Positions 24,920 through 37,800 of a stretch of 64,000 nt of DNA are shown piece by piece; within the stretch, counting starts at the first letter, position 1, and the number at the start of each line of letters is the position of its first letter. The notes under the pieces were generated by a model. That model ran no database searches. It was not told where the DNA came from and worked only from the letters and a program-made list of their open reading frames with translations. The position numbers and the translations under genes are program-made. Source of the DNA: Telopea speciosissima (Eukaryota > Streptophyta > Magnoliopsida > Proteales > Proteaceae); assembly GCF_018873765.1 (NCBI RefSeq), contig NC_057922.1:8383563-8447562 (forward strand), given 5' to 3'.

Positions 24920-27900
24920 TAATTATCAGGTCTTCTTCATGTTATAATTTTATATTTCTATGGGAGAATGTTTCTTGCCTGATAGCGGAGGCTCCGATGC
25001 ACCCCCTCTCTCTCTCTCCTCCCTCCATGAAATGACCTTTCTACCCCTATTGATTAAACAGATGGGGGCACTCATTGGATCTCGCACTGCTCATGCCCAT
25101 CATATTTTGAATTCCACCTTCCGTTCATTCTCCTACAAAGACAAAGTCAATATTCATTATTAGAGTAACAAGCTTGTTTCATTTTTCGCATTTTAGCTAA
25201 AATCTTGAAGAAAATATGCCGAACTAGTTCTACTTAAGTCAGTCTATATCCAGAGGATTTAGCTGATGATTCAAAGGCGGATCACTCATCCGGGGGACTA
25301 TATTTGAAATCCAAAGATGAACAAATTGAGAGGTCAAGAGAAAGAGCCGCTAAACAATCAGACCACACAGGTGCAGGTAGCTCGACCTTGTTACACCTAT
25401 CCTTATCCATATCACTCGTAGGCATCTCTAGTGGTCATGTATATGTGTATATAACTAAACATATCTGTCTCTATCTATCCAATAGTTAGAATAACCAAAT
25501 CAACAATATATCGTGACTAAAATTTACTTTCACCAAAGATGTCTAAAAAAAAATAAAGGATAGTTTTCATGTACGACTATGCAAGTTGTACATGTCAGAA
25601 AGCAGGGGGGTTAATGTCTTTTTCGACTCCATGTGAGAGGGGACATGACCGTGCAAGTTTGCACGGCCGTGCATAAAATCATTGGCCAAAAAATAAATAG
25701 GATGAAGGAAAGCTTCTTTCACTCTCCAAAAGTCGAGACAGAGAGAGAACAGGTAATTTTCAAATCCAAACCGTACAGGAAAAAGGCTCGTCTGTGTTAG
25801 TGACATTTATGCTGTCATGAGGTCCTACATTTTTTCTCCTAAATGGTAGAGATGGAAAAGGTCTAAACATATTACCGTTACTCTCCTATTCTTACCCGGT
25901 CCAAGCTGGCCCAACTTGCAAGCGCAGCCCATGTCCACTTGGACCACCACTACTTGGACCAGGAGGGTTCATTTCCATACATGTAGAAAAAGGCAAGGAA
26001 TAAATAGAGGTTATAGGTTATAACTAGTAAATTGTTTATAGGATCTAGTGTTCCTTAAACAATGGCGAAGGACGAATTCTTTCACCGATGGCCATAATTG
26101 CACTTGGATGTGTGTCTAAGAACACTAAAGGGTATTTGTGGCAGAACCTTTCACCACGAGTGAAGGAAAACTTTGTCCTTTTCTTTTATATAATGTATGG
26201 ACGGAACAAACTGTTATTTTCAATGAATTATTAATAAAATTGCTAAGGTATAATTGGGTCCTTGGGGTTGGGAGAGAGAGATAGAGAGAAACTAAACTTT
26301 CTAATCTCAAACACTTATTATCATTTCCCTTTAGGGGTTAAATTCCTTTCAACCTTTTTTGCTTCTTTATACTGTACCAGGATTGTGACAGTTATTATTT
26401 TAACCAAAATATTCTGAATTTTCATAGTCATGCAAGAAGGGCAAGAAAAAAAGAATTTTGGTAAACAGAGCTGAGGAAGAAAAATATTCTTTACTTTCTT
26501 GATTCTTGAAAAGACCAATAGTTTCATGTGTAAGTGCAAAATACGATGAAGAGGTAAGACTTGACATTCATTGTACCAAAAAAGGGGGGGGGGGGAGAAG
26601 GATTGTTCTCCTAACTAGGGCACTTAATTAGGGTACTGTAGCCTCAATTTTGTAGAGATAACCCACCAATGAAACCCAAAACCAGAGTTTCTGATTAAGA
26701 TACTCTAATTGATGCTTGACAGATAAGAGTGTGAAGGTTCTGTCTGTGTCTTTTAAAGGGTTCATGACTTACCCATTTGATTTTGTGCCTTATCTGCAAT
26801 ACAACACCCCAAAAGACCACACAACCATACCACTACCCACAAATAAAAACAATAGACTTAGATTTTATCAGTGAGAAGATCTCAATTGGAGACATTTTCA
26901 TTCACTTCCACATGACATTTGGCTTAGATGCCTTCTTCTTCCATTATAACAAGCCTATTCTTATTTAAGTAGCTAATGGAGAGAAAAAAACAAGAAAGCT
27001 TTAATGGTAATCTGTTTTCTAAATGGGACATCTCTTTAATGAGGTTTGAATTGTAAAGATAAGAGGAAAGCTTAACTACTATAATTGAACCATGAAATCC
27101 AAAATGAGACCCTGTCATGATGGATGATGCCCTCTTATTCTTATGACCTTTCCACAATTAGGGAACAGAGGTCACTGCCAATATAAACATGATCAAAACT
27201 AGGGGACAAACCCATTCACTTCCACAAGAACTTTGGGTGAGATGCTTATTTTTCCAAAACTACAAACCAACTCTCATTTAAGGGTTGTTTTTGCTTATAT
27301 GATAATAATATTTAAGAAGCTTTAATGGTATTTTGTTCTCTAATGAGACATCAACTTCAAAAAGTTTTGGAACCAATACCTCAATTCTAGCTAAAAAAAA
27401 TGCCTTGCAAAAGATAAAAGAAGCTTGGAGAAACTGATTCCATATGTGATGTGAGTGAAGTCAAATAATTGAACCATGAAAATCCGGAAAGAAAAGCTCT
27501 GTCATGAGGGATAGTTGTCCTGTTCTTCACAATTCACTTGATGGATAAGACGTATCAAAAGGGGGGCAATATCTAGTGACCTCCAATTTCATGTGTTTCA
27601 AAAGTGGGGTAGGGAGCAAAACTTGGGATGAGCAACTACATTTGTAGGGAATGGATAGAGAAGATACCAAGAATTAGAAGAAACATATGTGATGGGTTCT
27701 GGGTTGGGTCTATATGCCATAAAGATTGTGTTCAAGAGATGCAGCATACCCTGTGGCTATTCTCATGTATGTTCAAGCTTCATAATGTTTGAAGAAAGAA
27801 AGCTTTTATAGAATCAACTTACTGGTTATTGCTCATAGTGAATCTGATCCTAACCTTGATCAATCAATCTAGTCTATGAAATAAGCACCTCTTACAAACA

Positions 27901-28368
27901 TGAAATCCATATATATTACACAAATATCCATTTAGTCCTGTTTATCTCCCAACTACTGCCATTTAAACTCTTGCAGATGTGGGAAAAATCACTATTCTAT
28001 GGACACTGATAGATGTAATAACAGCATTATTTGAAAGAAAAAAGGGAGGTGTGATCACATATATTGATGGGTACATGCTCGACACACATTGATTGCTGCA
28101 TTGGAGTTGTCGATGCTGATTTGGAAGGATGAGTTTGACTAGTTTTGATGGCTTGTGAGTTGTGACTTGTGTCTTGGAAAAGTTGATGCTCAATTTGAAT
28201 CTCTATTTTCTCTCTCTTATTTGTTTCCTAGTTACTTTCCCAGTTTTTCTCCTGCAACTCATGAGGATTTTGGTAAAATCATGATGGGTTTATTTCAACA
28301 CTCCCCTTGCATATCTTAATATACATACATGCTTGACTAATATATATATATATATATATATTTATTTA
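24920..28368. other. intergenic, no gene seen
   Basis: Holds a CT-rich stretch with tgaaatgacctttctacccc (25005-25060), a short hairpin with ccgtgcaagtttgcacgg (25649-25666), a G run at 26586-26595 and the duplication listed at 26890. A (TA)n tract is at 28340-28360. Confidence 0.45.
26890..27535. repeat. degenerate direct duplication, unit about 310-390 bp
   Basis: Ordered blocks occur twice: cattcacttccaca (26900, 27212), gctttaatggta (26997, 27319) and ataattgaaccatgaaa with tgtcatga (27080, 27466). Spacing grows from about 312 to 386 bases, so the copies have gained and lost sequence. Confidence 0.7.
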
Positions 28369-28389
28369 ATATGAGAAAAACTAAAAACT

Positions 28390-28477
28390 CCGCAAAGCGA
28401 AGGTAAGGCTGCGTACACTATGACCCTCCTTAGATCCTGCAATGGCGGGAGCCTCGTACATTGGGTACACTCTTTTT
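28390..28477 (+). mobile_element. 5'-truncated Au SINE with 21-bp target duplication
   Basis: The body runs from gcgaaggtaaggctgcgtac through gcaatggcgggagcctcgta to a short T tail. The flanks 28369-28389 and 28478-28498 are identical 21-bp direct repeats (atatgag ... aaaaact). Loss of the tRNA-like head with a full duplication is typical of incomplete target-primed reverse transcription. Confidence 0.93.
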
Positions 28478-28498
28478 ATATGAGAAAAACTAAAAACT

Positions 28499-29809
28499 TA
28501 CGAAAATAAAAAGGTTTCCACATCCTTGTTCACAAAAGCCGAGAGCTTATGCACTCTTGCCCTACCTGCCCATTTATGAGCAATAGAAACATCATTCCTA
28601 ATTCTCTCAACCACAGACATAATCAAAACATTTCATGAGTTGGTGAGCTCATAGAGAAAATTAAATATTTCCCAAGGACAGCCCCCATTCTATCACATCT
28701 TGACAGTCCGTCCAAACTACTACATGTGCCTACCCCTGTTATTTTGCTCCTTGCATCCCCTGATAAACTCCTAGTAACTTTGATTCTTCTGAACTCTCTA
28801 CAAAACTATTATTTATATATGCTGCAGTTAAATGAGTGCCAAACAACAAAATAGAAGCCCATCCTACATGTCCATTTGTTCTCCCATAGCTGCCATCGCA
28901 AATAATAAAACACGACTCCCCTTCTGATAACCTAAGATAAGCATTTCTATCCTACACATCATCATCTAAACAAAAGAGTCTAACTGGTCAGAAATCACAG
29001 GAAGGATTTTCAAATCGTAAACCCATTTCAAAATAGTTCGAAGTAATAAGGATGGGTAGGGTGTCTGATGTCCATTTGACTTATGTTGTGAGGATTCTAT
29101 GGGTTTGAAACTGGTAGATGGTTATGGTCTGCTTGCATGTCGCTGATAGGTGTATCCTTCATGCATGGTGATTGCCTGCAACCATTATGTTCGAGAAACT
29201 GTCTATGTTTGAATTAAGATTATACATGCTTAACTAATACTGTTTGCTCGATATTACTTTGTTAAAAATACTGAGTAATTGAAGAAGGCATTGATGCTGG
29301 ATTTGAAATGACACAAGCTTTACTAAAGTTGCTTGCTTGCAACCTCAACATTATAGGCCTGGAAATCTTAAACCTTCTATCCTACATACCTCCTTAGTAC
29401 TCAAACTCATGATATTAATCAGAGGTTTAACACTTAAAGGCAGCTCACTTGCATATACTAATAGGTGAATCCTATGTTAGAATAGTTGTCGATCCCTGAA
29501 TCGAGATGCTGAAAGCTTAACTATTGTTAATTGGTTGGGGCTACCATGTCTAGCTGCATGCATTCAATTTGAACTATTGCAAGAGTTAACATCTACCCTT
29601 GAGCTTCCTCATTTTGTGATTTTTTCAATAGGAAGTCAAAATTACATATGCGCAATCCTAATGCGATGGACATCGACACCATAGCCTAGTAGGACAAATA
29701 CTCAAGATCCAAAGGACAAGACAACTCCTAATCCCCTGCAATCTTTTTGTCAAAAGTGTTTTGCTATTTGTCAGCCTCAGTGGTCTGCTCCCTTTGGTGA
29801 ATACTTGAG
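28499..29809. other. intergenic, no gene seen
   Basis: No conserved frame or repeat family recognised. It may include the decayed 3' region of the LINE that follows on the minus strand. Confidence 0.35.
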
Positions 29810-30101
29810 ATCAAAAGACTTAACAAATTCAGCAGAAAAACAAATATCCAGAAGTACATCAAATAACTCCCAGTTCCAAGATGATCTACACCATAGCTTC
29901 AGCATTTGTCAGCACTACCAAGTCTTCAATATCCGTAACATCAAAATACTTGACATCAAAAGGCTTAAAAAAATTCAATTGAAAAACAAATATCCAGAAG
30001 TACATCAAATAACTCCCAGTCCCAAGATGATCTACATAACCGCTTCAGCATATGTCAGCACTACCAAGTCTTCAATATCCCTATCCTTAGCGGCATTGAT
30101 T
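29810..30101. repeat. tandem duplication, two units of about 146 bp
   Basis: The blocks caaatatccagaagtacatc, aaataactccca and cagcactaccaagtcttcaa each recur at an offset of about 146 bases. The two units are mostly identical, so the duplication is fairly recent. Confidence 0.85.
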
Positions 30102-30549
30102 ATCCCATTAGAGAAAACCCTTCTACTACTTGTGCGTTGTCCCCTTCGTATTGTTCCCACCTGCTAAGAGAAAGAAACACCAGGGTCTCTTAAGATCCAC
30201 CCTGTACCACCATCTTCTGTTGTGAGGCTGAAGGCACCATCACAAATTATGGTATTTTTACCTGTTGTCTGTAGCAATGGCCAATAAGGGAGGTTGAGGC
30301 ATCTTCTTTCCTTCATTTAGTGATTCCTTTTCTGAACATGTACAAAAAAGGATTTCACAATCAGCAGTTCAGCACAAACGTTGTTGATGGTTGAGAACCG
30401 CATTTGGTTTACTATTATTGAAGAAGTTACAAATGATCTAATGGGTGTGAATGATGCATACTGCAACTGAAAACCAAATTCCTTCTATTATTATACTTGA
30501 AATCGGCATTTAGCATGTGTAGGAGAACACCATTTAATTCTTATAAAAA

Positions 30550-32582
30550 GATCTAATGCCCTAATGGTGGACCAAGCCATATTTTTAATGCGAAGTCAGA
30601 CAAGAAGAAAATATGCAACAGGAATTCCTTGTCAGTGACACCATAGTGTATCCAGAGTGTAGTCCTCTTTACTACCTTCCAAAGAAATAATATTAGATTT
30701 GGCAGGATTGCAAGTTTCCAGATCACAAACCACCAGGTCTTTAATGAAGAAAAGAATGGAACCATTTGATTGTTCTCTTGGTTAAGAGCAAAGGCCACAG
30801 ACTTGGTTGACAACAAATCCGTTTGGGTAGCCTTTTAGGACAGAATCAAGAAAAATATTAGAAAGATATTGATGGGATTTAAATGTTGCTGATGAAAGTA
30901 GTCAGAAAAATCTCAAAAATTACTGAACACTTCCAGGATAGCCGATTATTCTCAAAATGCATTAGATCTCTCACCCAAACAAACTCAAGGAAATCTACGA
31001 CAATCAGATGGATTCGAAAATGTTCGAAGGTTGGAATCCATGGGTCATCCCAAATCCAAATATTGGTCCCATTACCAACCTTTCTGCCTACCAACTTCTT
31101 TGAAATTGGAAGGCAATGATAAATTGATCTTCAAGACAGCATTACTTCATTAGCAGGGCAATTCGATCCAATACGGAAAATACCTGGACTTTAGGGCCTG
31201 TGCCTAGGAAGCATTTTCATTTAATAACAATCTCCAGCCTAACATGACTATTAGGCAAATATTGTGCACCTTCACATCCTATAACCCAACTCACCTTCTT
31301 CCTTTCTTCTATAGATATCATTCCAAGGCCAGCTTCCTGTTCCCCTTTCTATTGTCTTCCCCATTCCAAAAGGAGGCATTTACTTTGTTGAGGTCACTGA
31401 CAACCTTCTTAGGTAAAAGCTGAGTGCTCATACAGTACGTAGAGATCGATGCTAAAACACTTTGAACTAAGACTCCTCTCCCAGCTTGTGATAAAGTCCT
31501 GACAGACTTAAGAGTTCAATCTGGCTTTGACCCTGTCAATGATATAGCATACATCACCTGATCTTTTCCTAGAATGATCTAGAATATTATCCAAATAATT
31601 TTCACCCCTGGTAGCATGCATTCGTAACTCCCTGAGTATGGGATCACATAGACCCAGATCAGCCCACTTCTAATAGAATTAATTTTTTGACATAAAGACA
31701 CAAGAAAAAAAATTTTGAACCTGCTTGATTGTTTCAAGATGATGAGTTTCTAGCTCTGGCAAAATGAAACAATCGTTGACAAAAAGCAAGTGGGAGAAAA
31801 TGACAGATGTCCTAGGAATTTTGGAATCTTGGAAGCCTCTACTGGAGTGGTACTGGGTCAAAAGCCTTGACAAACCTTCCGTACCAATTATGAACAAGAA
31901 AGGACTCTGAGGATTCCCCTGCAGACTTTGAGTGGGGTGGAAATTTCCATGGCAAGAACCATTGATTTTCACCAAGAAGGAAACCGTTTTAAGGCAAGTA
32001 TGAACCAAAGAACACCAACGGTCTATAAGCCTAGACTTCTCATAATACCTAGTAAGAAGGGGCACTCCATATGGTCATAGCACTTGGACATGTCAATCTT
32101 GAGAGCTATTAGCGCAGTCTTCCACGATTTTCTTTTAAAGAGTTTACAAATCTATCTTACAATGATTGTATTATCAGAGATTTGCCATCCTTCAACAAAG
32201 GCAGCTTTGACCTGGGAGATATTTTCTCTAGTTAAGTCCTCGGTTTGTTTGCAAGTATCTTGGATAATACATTATACAGAAAATTGCAGAGACTGATAGG
32301 TTGATAATCATTCACACTTCACAAGCAGTGAGATTATCCTGTTTTGGTATGAGAGCAATTGCCATGTGATTCAACCCAACAGGCAAGGTTACCAAGGAGA
32401 AAAACTATTGAACCAAGTGGCTTACATCCATGCCCACTAAGCCCTAAAAAAAACATACAAAGAAACCTAATCGGAACTTGTCAGGTCCAGGTAGGTGTCT
32501 TGTTCTTCTTCATGTTCTTAAGTATATCAACGACTTCCTCGTGTGCAGAGGATCTCAATCAATGATTGTTAATGATAGGATC
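30550..32582 (-). mobile_element. L1-type LINE retrotransposon, degenerate
   Basis: On the minus strand, in order: an 'LNHMAIALIPKQDNLT'-like stretch (near 32345), KIDMSKCYDHME (near 32080), the INGS..G.F.P..SLQGNPQSPFLF block (about 31900-31960), then FVND where active reverse transcriptases have FADD (near 31780), the GNGTNIWIWDDPW block (about 31050) and a zf-RVT-like tail (30553-30816). Several stops and frameshifts break it. The 5' part meets a MITE at 32583 and probably continues beyond it. No poly(A) end or target duplication was fixed. Confidence 0.85.
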
Positions 32583-32734
32583 CATAGTTGTCACAGCGTC
32601 TAGGCGAATCAATGCATTGGAGGAGACCTGGACACTAGACGACCAAAACGCCCGCCTAGGCGACCAAGGCGACACTAATTGTCAAGGTGCCCGGATGCCA
32701 AGGTGGTCACCTAGGCGACGCCTTGACAACTATG
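32583..32734. mobile_element. MITE, catagttgtcaaggcg family, inserted in the LINE region
   Basis: The ends catagttgtcac..gcgtctaggcg and cacctaggcgacgccttgacaac then tatg are inverted. The middle repeats 'ctaggcgacc' and 'gccaaggtg' words. A second copy begins at 63759 and runs to the window end. Confidence 0.75.
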
Positions 32735-33335
32735 AAAGAATCAAATAGATTAAAGATCTCCTCTCTATAGGTTTTATGCTCTTGAATAAACCCTCAGAGA
32801 ACTTAATGAAGTGGCCATTAATATACTTAGGGTTTTCAAGAACCAAGCAATCAGAGTTTGTAATACAATTGATAGTTGATACACACACTTCTTCTATGGA
32901 GGGTTACCATGTGAAAAAATCGTGTGTTACTATTCCCAGACTGTACCCACTCACATTAGAATCTCCGGAACCAGTACAGCCCTTCTAACTAAAGCACTTA
33001 ATGATATTCCTTTAGGCTGAACGATAAGCAGCAACAGAAGAATCTTGGCCATCCTCAAGGAAAGAAAGATTCCATACCATGTCTAAGCCGCTCTTCCCTT
33101 CTCAAAATATTTGTTTTAAGAATGATTTGCCCCTGTATCTTAGAGAGTATTTCTCCAGTATAGAGTAATCGAAAGAGAAACCCACTATCCAAATGTTAGA
33201 GACCACACTCTTAGAGTCAGGTTTTTCTAACCAAGTAATTTTAGTAAAGTTTACTAGAGGCAAGGATGGGGTCCCCAAAGGCTAAAAGGAAGGTTTATAA
33301 GTAAGAAAAGGCAAATATGCCTTAGACAAAACTTG
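32735..33335 (-). mobile_element. possible 5' LINE remnant
   Basis: Lies directly beyond the MITE on the upstream side of the LINE. Minus-strand frames are short and broken, so assignment rests on position. It ends where copia coding sequence starts on the other strand. Confidence 0.3.
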
Positions 33336-33479
33336 GTGAGCGAATATATAAATAATGGTACCATTGCTATCGACTTTGTAAAGTCAGAAAGGAATGTAGC
33401 AAACATGCTTACAAAACCTCAATTCACCAAGGCTATTCATGAGACATTTAAAGAGATAGGCTTAAGGCCCATGTCATAA
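33336..33479 (+). pseudogene. Ty1-copia polyprotein C-terminal end
   Basis: An open 47-residue segment with EYINNGTIAIDFVKSERNVA followed by NMLTKPQF and a natural-looking stop. This is the end of the copia RNase H domain (the 'x-x-ADxLTKPL' region). Everything upstream of polyprotein is missing here, so it is a fragment. It has the same orientation as the copia LTR at 35365. Confidence 0.85.
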
Positions 33480-34682
33480 GTCAAAGTGATGGATACCCAA
33501 CCTATGTGATAGGTGCAATTAGGTTTAAAAGGTAAAAACGAAGTCACTAGATGACTTGACTAGTACTATCATAATGGGCTTATTCCGGATTAGATGTAGA
33601 AGATAGTACTTACCACAATGAACAGAAGGATGAATAATGCAAGACCAGACTTTCTAGACGTAATCTCACAACAGGATCTCAAGGACATATTCAAATTTCC
33701 AAAGTCAACAAGTCAAGAGAAAAGTCAACATATGGGGTAGTTTGAGAGTAATTAGAGAATTACAGAAAAGTGTAAAAGTGAAATTAAATCAAATCAGTAT
33801 GTTAGATCTTCACCAAGCTCGGGTCGAATCTTCCCCTTGTATAGCTTCACTAACCCCCAAAATATGGTTCTAATCTAATGGTTAGATTAGGAGTAATTAG
33901 AAGAACAAAATTTCTGGAATTCAAAGTTGCAGGTTTAGGAGATTTTAAGTAGCACACAAACCACTGTCAACCCCACCCCCCCAAAACAGAAGTCTAGTTT
34001 CCCTCTTGGGACCCTTTTGATATCCCAAAAGCTGGGAATGATCAGAGTATTAGATTGGGCTCAACAGTAATATAACTATACTCTGAAATTTAAGCCAGAA
34101 CAGGATATGCGCTGGTATAAGAAATCAGAAATTAAACACAGAGCTGATCTTACCTGATGTTTGGAATATGATAACAGATGCAAGATCAGTCAACCCTATT
34201 GACAATCAGAGAACAAACACAATCCAGCAGCATTGGTAATCGACAGAACTCAAAACAGTAGGTGTATGGCAGTAAAACAGAGAAGGGGAAGAAGAAAACT
34301 CGAGCTTGAAACCTCTCTCAGGTTCACCCACTGTCTCCCACAGCTAATTGAGGCTTAACCAACTCAGAAAACTCAATAATCAAAACGTATCTGGCCTTGT
34401 GAACCTTACATTGTATTTATAGACCTCAAAACATACTCCTACTCATACTATGAAAACTTAAAACAAACTATTACTCTAATTAGGACAACTTAGCTGAAAA
34501 TAAAAACAACTATTAAATAACTTCTCCTACTTCTACTAGGAATGAAAGTAAAGCTAATTAGCTACTACTAGCCCACGCGAGCTAGCTAGTCAGCCCAGTC
34601 CAGACGGCTTGCTATTAAGTCCATATGTGGACAACCTCGGTTCAGCTGCTACCCTTCTTCTTGCGGCTGTATTTCAGCCCAG
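33480..34682 (-). repeat. probable retroelement/LTR remnants between copia parts
   Basis: Contains a minus-strand TATA-like ctataaatacaatg (near 34413) followed by features seen again at 59300-59420 (tatttatag, actaattaggacaa). This suggests decayed LTRs on the minus strand. The first about 160 bases may be 3' untranslated sequence of the copia element. Boundaries are not resolved. Confidence 0.35.
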
Positions 34683-34702
34683 TATACTTATCTACATCAA
34701 TG

Positions 34703-34873
34703 AGGGTGGGCCTTGGTGCAACGGTTAAGGTTGCTCCACTGTAACCAAGTGGTCACGGGTTCAAGTCTGGAAACAGCCTCTCTGTGAAAACAGGGATAAG
34801 GCTGCGTACATTAGGACCCTCCCCAGACCCCGCAGTGGCGGGAGCCTCGTACATTGGGTAAGCCTTTTTTTTT
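34703..34873 (+). mobile_element. Au SINE, essentially full length, with 20-bp target duplication
   Basis: The tRNA-like head has an A-box region (ggtgcaacggttaagg) and a B box (gggttcaagtctgg), followed by the body acagcctctctgtgaaaaca ... ccccagaccccgcagtggcg ... gggagcctcgtacattgggt and a T run. It is flanked by perfect direct repeats tatacttatctacatcaatg at 34683-34702 and 34874-34893. This is the best preserved SINE in the window. Confidence 0.96.
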
Positions 34874-37800
34874 TATACTTATCTACATCAATGGGAAACA
34901 GCCTCTCTGCGAAAGCAGGGGTAAGGCTGCATACATTATGACCCTCCCCAAGGTCATAAGACTCTTAATCAGCCAAGGCTCATGTCATATGGAGATATGT
35001 TAACTGTAGTGCATACTATATGCTGACCTAAGTGGATGTAGGGGGTGAGGCCATCTCCGATGAGAATTTGACGAGCAAATTCTTTAAACATTCACGAGTC
35101 CAAAATGAGGGCAAGGCCAAAATGTCCATAATATAAAAAAGGGTGACTGCAACATCAGATGGTAGGATATGGATGGTAAGTCAGTCGGTTACACCAATGA
35201 GGACAGGTTCAAGAAGTTTGACTTCACCCACACTCTATAGCATGGCTTATCAAACCTAGTGTAAATTCAAGTTTGGCGTCTATAACAATATGTCCTACCA
35301 TTCTAATATGCTTAGACTATTTTTTAGTTTTTTTTTCACCGGTATTTTAAATCTTGTGGGGAATTGTTAGTTTTAAATCAATTTTTTTAAACGAATGATG
35401 ATTCAAAACACTTTATTCAATTTTGGAGACTCTTTATGTCTCCCCATAAATACTTCTTAATCTCTCCAGTTGCTAGAGAATATTTACGTAGTCTTACTGT
35501 TTTCTTCAGTTTTTAAAGTCTTATCTTAAAATCTCCTCTTAATTCCTCCTCTCAAAGTGTTTTCCTACCGATATTAGTAGAGGAGGGCTTTAGCCTTCTA
35601 AGCATTAATCAAGTCCTTCTTGAGTCATCCGTGTTTAGGTGTTGATATTCTTGCTATTCTTTGTTTTTGAGTTTTGAAAGTGATACTATTGTGAGTACTG
35701 TCCTTTAGTTTGAGCACAACCCTGTAGTACTTGAAGAGGTCTAGTAGTCGAGTGCACGATTATTTGGGGAGGCAAGGACTGTTTTATCTTGGAGGTCAAT
35801 TCCCAATACTCTCAATTGCACTATAGAGCGCGTCTACGGTCTTAAGGACAGTGTCAAGTGACACGACTCAGTCTATCAGTTTTTCTAACAATTTTTGTTA
35901 CAGAATTATGAAAATTTCATCCAAGTGATAGATTAAAAGTTTTCGTACCGTAAAAGCAACAATTAGGTTTGATCTCTAACTATTCTGACATATAATTCCT
36001 ACAACTTTTCTTACATCCTTTTGCGAGGCCAACCTTCAACTGAGGAGATGATGAACCTCGCATCTTAATGTAAAAGTTGTAAGTTGACATCCGTTGTCCA
36101 TGACAAATTAAGACCTCCACATTGCCCTTTTGATGGTTATGAAGAAAATTTTGGATTGTTTGAAACTGTTCAACTTCCTCTCCTATTCTGTTGACCCCAT
36201 CCAAAATGGAAAAACAAATATGGCCCATGAACGGCAAGATGTTCTATAAGGGTTTTGTTTTTCTGTTGTCTTCCAGAGCCTCTGGTGACGAGGGGTAATA
36301 TACGCATATACTACGAAACAAATAAAGCATCGATAGAAATGTGATAAGTAAATAGCAGAACAGAAATCTAAAACTCATACAGAGAGACAAGGATAGTGAT
36401 GCAGTAACTAGAAGGTAAGAATAAACAAAAGGCAAATAGTGAAAACAGAATCAGAGAACCGAGAAGGTAATCTATTGAAGCCCTTGTGTATGACAACATT
36501 TTGAAATGCTTATACATGCAGAAAAGAAATTTGCAATATGAAATGCATCCAAAAAGAATGTAAATATGACTATAAAGAAGAAGACTATGAGTGCAAGAGT
36601 GAATGGCAAAAACATATACATAACAATGATAGGGGAGTTAAAGAGGGTATACTCTGAGAAAAATTTCTTACTTGAGAGTGTTCATGATCGATCCATGACA
36701 TGCTTCTGTTCCCACTCTTTTTTTATGGTGAAAAAAGCTGTGGCTGCATTACCAGCTCTATGAAAACTTCCCATCACCCCAATCTGGTTCCTCTAAAAAC
36801 TTTGGTTCTCTCGATTTCAACCATCAAACTGTTCTTTCCGAAAAACTATGGATTACATTCTGCTCCAGCTTTTCTTTCATAATTGAGCACCAATGGCTTC
36901 ACCGTCTCGATCGCCTGAAAATCTAGCTCACGCACACCATCTTATCTCCGCAACAGAATGGGATATGATCATATGAAGTTCCTGAAACCCTTTCCGTTCT
37001 CGATGATCCAGGACTCCTTCACCCAAATTCCATTGCCACATACCAGAATCTCATTGAAGGCTTGTTGCAAGAATGCAAGGTAAAAGTATGACTTAATTAC
37101 CAAATTTATCCTTCGATTTGCTTACTTTTAAGGAAAAATATAGGGACACCCCCTCAACTATGGCCCATTTTCATGTACACCCCTCATCTTTAAAACCTTT
37201 CAAACACGCCCCCTCATCTATATTGAAAACATGTAAATTAGTCCATCAAACTTTAAGTGTCAATACTCACCCAACCATTTTTTAGGACTAGATTGCCCAA
37301 ATTAAAAGTTTGAAAATGAAAATACCTTTTAGGGGTAAATACAACGGATCCGGATCTACTACTTCCGAGCTGCCCCTACTATCGTGCATCCCAGACACAG
37401 CAAGGTGGTAAAGACCGCCTTACCCCTGCTCGGGCCAATCCACATCATGTCTTTCCTAGTAATGGTTCGATTCGCCAAATCATCCTTCAATGTGACACAT
37501 TAGGTGGTCAATCCACGGAGGCTTCTAGGGTGAACCAACAACAATCATTACTCGTAAAAAAGATTAGGGGCAAGAGAGAGATCTACTTGGTTACATGGTC
37601 TCTACATAAGGGTCTGTGCCAATGGGTGAGCATGCCTGGGTATCTACCCATGGGGCAGAGGCGTCATCTCACGGTAACCTGTGAGAGGGTGTAGGAAACA
37701 CCAGCAAGTAGAGATTTTTTTCAAGAGTTAAAAAGGCCTTTTTAAATAAGTCGAAGTCTTTCTATCTTATAATCTGTCTATTAGCATGTTAATTAGAGGT